A stretch of DNA of 64,000 bases from Molanna angustata. Taxonomy: Eukaryota; Arthropoda; Insecta; Trichoptera; Molannidae. The position numbers were made by a program, and so were the translations under genes. The notes under the pieces were generated by a model. The model was given only the letters and a program-made list of their open reading frames with translations. It did no database searches and had not been told where the DNA came from. The stretch covers positions 31,509,390-31,573,389 of the forward strand of contig OY754972.1 in assembly GCA_963576475.1 (NCBI GenBank), given 5' to 3'. Below, in pieces: positions 54,461-64,000 of the stretch. How positions within the stretch are numbered: position 1 is the stretch's first letter; every line of letters begins with the position of its first letter.

Positions 54461-55683
54461 TGATGAACTATATTGAAAATCAGCTGCTGGGGGTTTGTTC
54501 ACTAATGTTAGAAAATAGAATGAAAACTTGCTGATTAGATGGTAATTTCGTAATAAAACACTTGTTGTGTAACTCCTCAGTTCCAATGAAATCTTCAACA
54601 ATAGTACAATTTGTTCTAATTACTGCACCGAGAGAAAATTATATAATCTTTACAAATAAAACGTAGATGCAATTGCTCGTACCGCCCATACAAATTCTAT
54701 GAACATGTTTGCATCGGTTGTCAGCATGGGTGGTTGTAGTTCTCTAAAAATTTATTTCCGAGTACATTATGACAAAATGAATAAAATAAGATCTCCCAGA
54801 AAGCAGAAAAGGAAAGGGACGTCCAATATCCACGTGGTGATGCAATATGAGGAAGCTCATGGTTAAAGCCCACATCCCAACCCCGACAATACAGGACAGA
54901 TAATCGTTGCGCCATTAGGAGAGCCGACCCTACCTAAAGTTGGATAAGGCAAAGAAAAAGAATAAAATAAGATCTTAAGCGTTTTAAAAAAAAATATTTT
55001 GAAAAATAAGGAACACCCTAATGTATATCCTCTTGTTTATTATTGTTATTTATATGTAACTGCTTTTTTATCCCAATCTATACTAGACTACTCAGCGGGT
55101 CATGTACAAAGGATGTCAGTCATACACTCGACTACCCAAGAATATCTTGTTTGGTCCAAAAAAGATGTAAAGACCAAGATTGGGGGGGATGACATAAAGA
55201 GGGATTGCAGCACAGCTCCTGCAAGTCTCTAAATTGAGAAACGGCAGCTGAGGAAAAACATAGTTGGAAGGTAGAAATTGAAGGAGGGCAAGGCTCAATT
55301 AAGGCAACCTCCATTGAAAATATAAACGATAATGGGGCATAAAACATCACTAATTTGAAATTTTTAAACTTTTCAAACTTAACTTAATTTTTTTTCCTCA
55401 TTAAGTTGGAGCTGATATTGGTACTGGCGACTTCATAAGATACATCTCTCAGGTGTGTCCATAATTTAAAAAATAAAATAAAATATGTAAAAGAAAATTA
55501 ATTTATTATATTAAAAAGATACATTGTATCACATAGTCCCGCAATCATTTCAACAAAACATACTTCCATTTGCAATAATCTGTAATGAAAACTTAACATA
55601 TCCGCATGTAACAAAAATATGAATACGTTCAGTTTTCAAAACAGTCATCAATAACATTTAACTTATACAAATCGTCATTTCTA
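54461..55683. other. Intergenic DNA, no gene recognised
   Basis: A segment on the minus strand around 54700-54915 begins GGTCGGCTCTCCTAATGGCG and might be a degraded tRNA-like repeat, without a clear B box. TTTATT at 55502-55507 would be an AATAAA for NAA10 on the minus strand, 576 nt past its stop. Confidence 0.4.
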
Positions 55684-55988
55684 AAGTGCACTTTAGACGG
55701 ACGAGGTTTTCAATGGGTTTTTAATGTGTTCTATTTTTAAAAGCGCATCGTTTTGCATTGTTTTAAGTAAAACAGAAATATGTACTGTAAAATGATTTGT
55801 TGCCGACGAGTCAACATGGTTATATTTGGAAATTGTTGAAACTGAAGGTTGGATATTGTGATATGCTTTAAACAAACAGACACATGCCACAGACAATTTA
55901 AAACTTCAAATTCAAAATACTCATGTAAAGCGATGTTTGGAGTAACCTGTATTTAGTGTTGAAAACCTCGTCCGTCTAAAATACACTA
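55684..55988. mobile_element. MITE downstream of NAA10
   Basis: AGTGCACTTTAGACGGACGA at about 55686 pairs with TCGTCCGTCTAAAATACACT ending at 55988; the arms extend into GGTTTTCAA. About 300 bp. A single related end occurs at 63437-63470 (GAAAACCTCGTCCATCTAGA). It may lie in the NAA10 3' untranslated region. Confidence 0.75.
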
Positions 55989-56082
55989 ATGACTGATTAA
56001 ATTTACCGTCAATTACATACACTATGTAATAGTTATTATGGACACAGATATGGTATCACAAGATTTGTAAGTATAAAAACAT

Positions 56083-63660
<7,578 letters not shown>

Positions 63661-63835
63661 TCCAACTGTCGATTTGTTCTACAGATAATTTATTTCTATT
63701 AACATATCCACTTAATTAAAACCTTATTTCCGTGTATGAGGAATTTTCAAATGGATCAGTGAAGGTTTTGCATAGTTTTTCCAACATTGAATTCAATAAA
63801 CACCAACTTGGCTTCGCAGCATATATTTATTTAAT
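63661..63835 (+). mobile_element. Helentron-like element, 5' fragment
   Basis: Begins TCCAACTGTCGATTTGTTC and reaches GGCTTCGCAGCATATAT, then changes to SINE sequence. Confidence 0.6.
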
Positions 63836-63894
63836 TTTGTATTTCTTCTCGGGCAGCTACAACCAATAACAAATTGCCACATTATGTTATATAT
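63836..63894 (-). mobile_element. SINE 3' end fragment
   Basis: TTGTATTTCTTCTCGGGCAGC ... AACAAATTGCCACATTATG matches the distal end of the tRNA-derived SINE (plus-strand view). It stops at a hAT-like end. Confidence 0.6.
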
Positions 63895-64000
63895 CAGGGG
63901 TGGCCAACCGGTCGATCGCGACTATTAGTCCAGTCGATCGTGGCAAGGTAAAAAATATATCCAAGTTTGAATAAATGTGTTGAACAATTGCATTCGTGTT
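63895..64000. mobile_element. hAT-like element, left end, runs off the window
   Basis: CAGGGGTGGCCAACCGGTCG is a typical hAT terminus, followed by repeated GTCGATCG motifs. It appears inserted in the SINE fragment. Confidence 0.55.

Overview
This is a stretch of an AT-rich animal genome, most likely an insect. The evidence is GT-AG introns, AATAAA signals, dispersed transposons of typically arthropod kinds, and three recognisable animal housekeeping genes. The order of insect is not resolved. Host coding sequence is a small fraction of the window; most of the rest is nested mobile DNA.

Layout. 1-4.0 kb: non-coding DNA with a 166-bp tandem array, several hairpins, and a possible first exon of an unidentified gene (3044-3100). 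4.05-13.35 kb: two near-identical Penelope-like retroelement (PLE) insertions embedded in long (TA)n tracts, one containing an intact 886-residue reverse transcriptase/GIY-YIG ORF. 14.4-15.9 kb: another (TA)n tract and minisatellites. 16.4-21.8 kb: a decayed PIF/Harbinger transposon with a transposase pseudogene, a convergent Myb/SANT-like pseudogene and a 145-bp satellite inside it. 22.5-36.3 kb: Helentron-like elements with a CTAG 3' end, a tandem-core repeat family, two THAP-like fragments, a MITE with CATA duplications, and an element with 8-bp target duplications whose left arm was hit by an RTE-type LINE carrying its own 11-bp duplication. 36.6-37.9 kb: a GC-rich island with 310-bp direct repeats.

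Host genes. 40.5-52.6 kb (+): cornichon homolog 4 (CNIH4), then, only 44 nt after its stop, a five-exon FBXO22-like F-box/FIST gene. FBXO22 intron 1 holds a second PLE family in a head-to-head palindrome between (TA)n tracts, and a Helentron-like element. Its 6.2-kb intron 4 holds, antisense, an apparently intact 579-residue DDE-like transposase gene (the family with the SDNCAGQNKN motif) in an element with terminal and subterminal repeats. 56.1-63.0 kb (-): the N-terminal acetyltransferase catalytic subunit NAA10 in three coding exons, convergent with FBXO22. Its 5.1-kb first intron holds a hAT element with perfect 8-bp duplications, a tRNA-derived SINE, a GC-rich terminal-inverted-repeat element and a decayed CR1/Jockey-like LINE.

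Main observation. Two diverged PLE families, plus an old fragment, stop at homologous points about 30 or 43 codons into the ORF, always at TA-type sequence. Both young loci are mirror-image insertions whose outer borders are the same element end facing outward. In both families the start codon is built into a hairpin that shows compensatory base changes and is followed by GAAACGTC.
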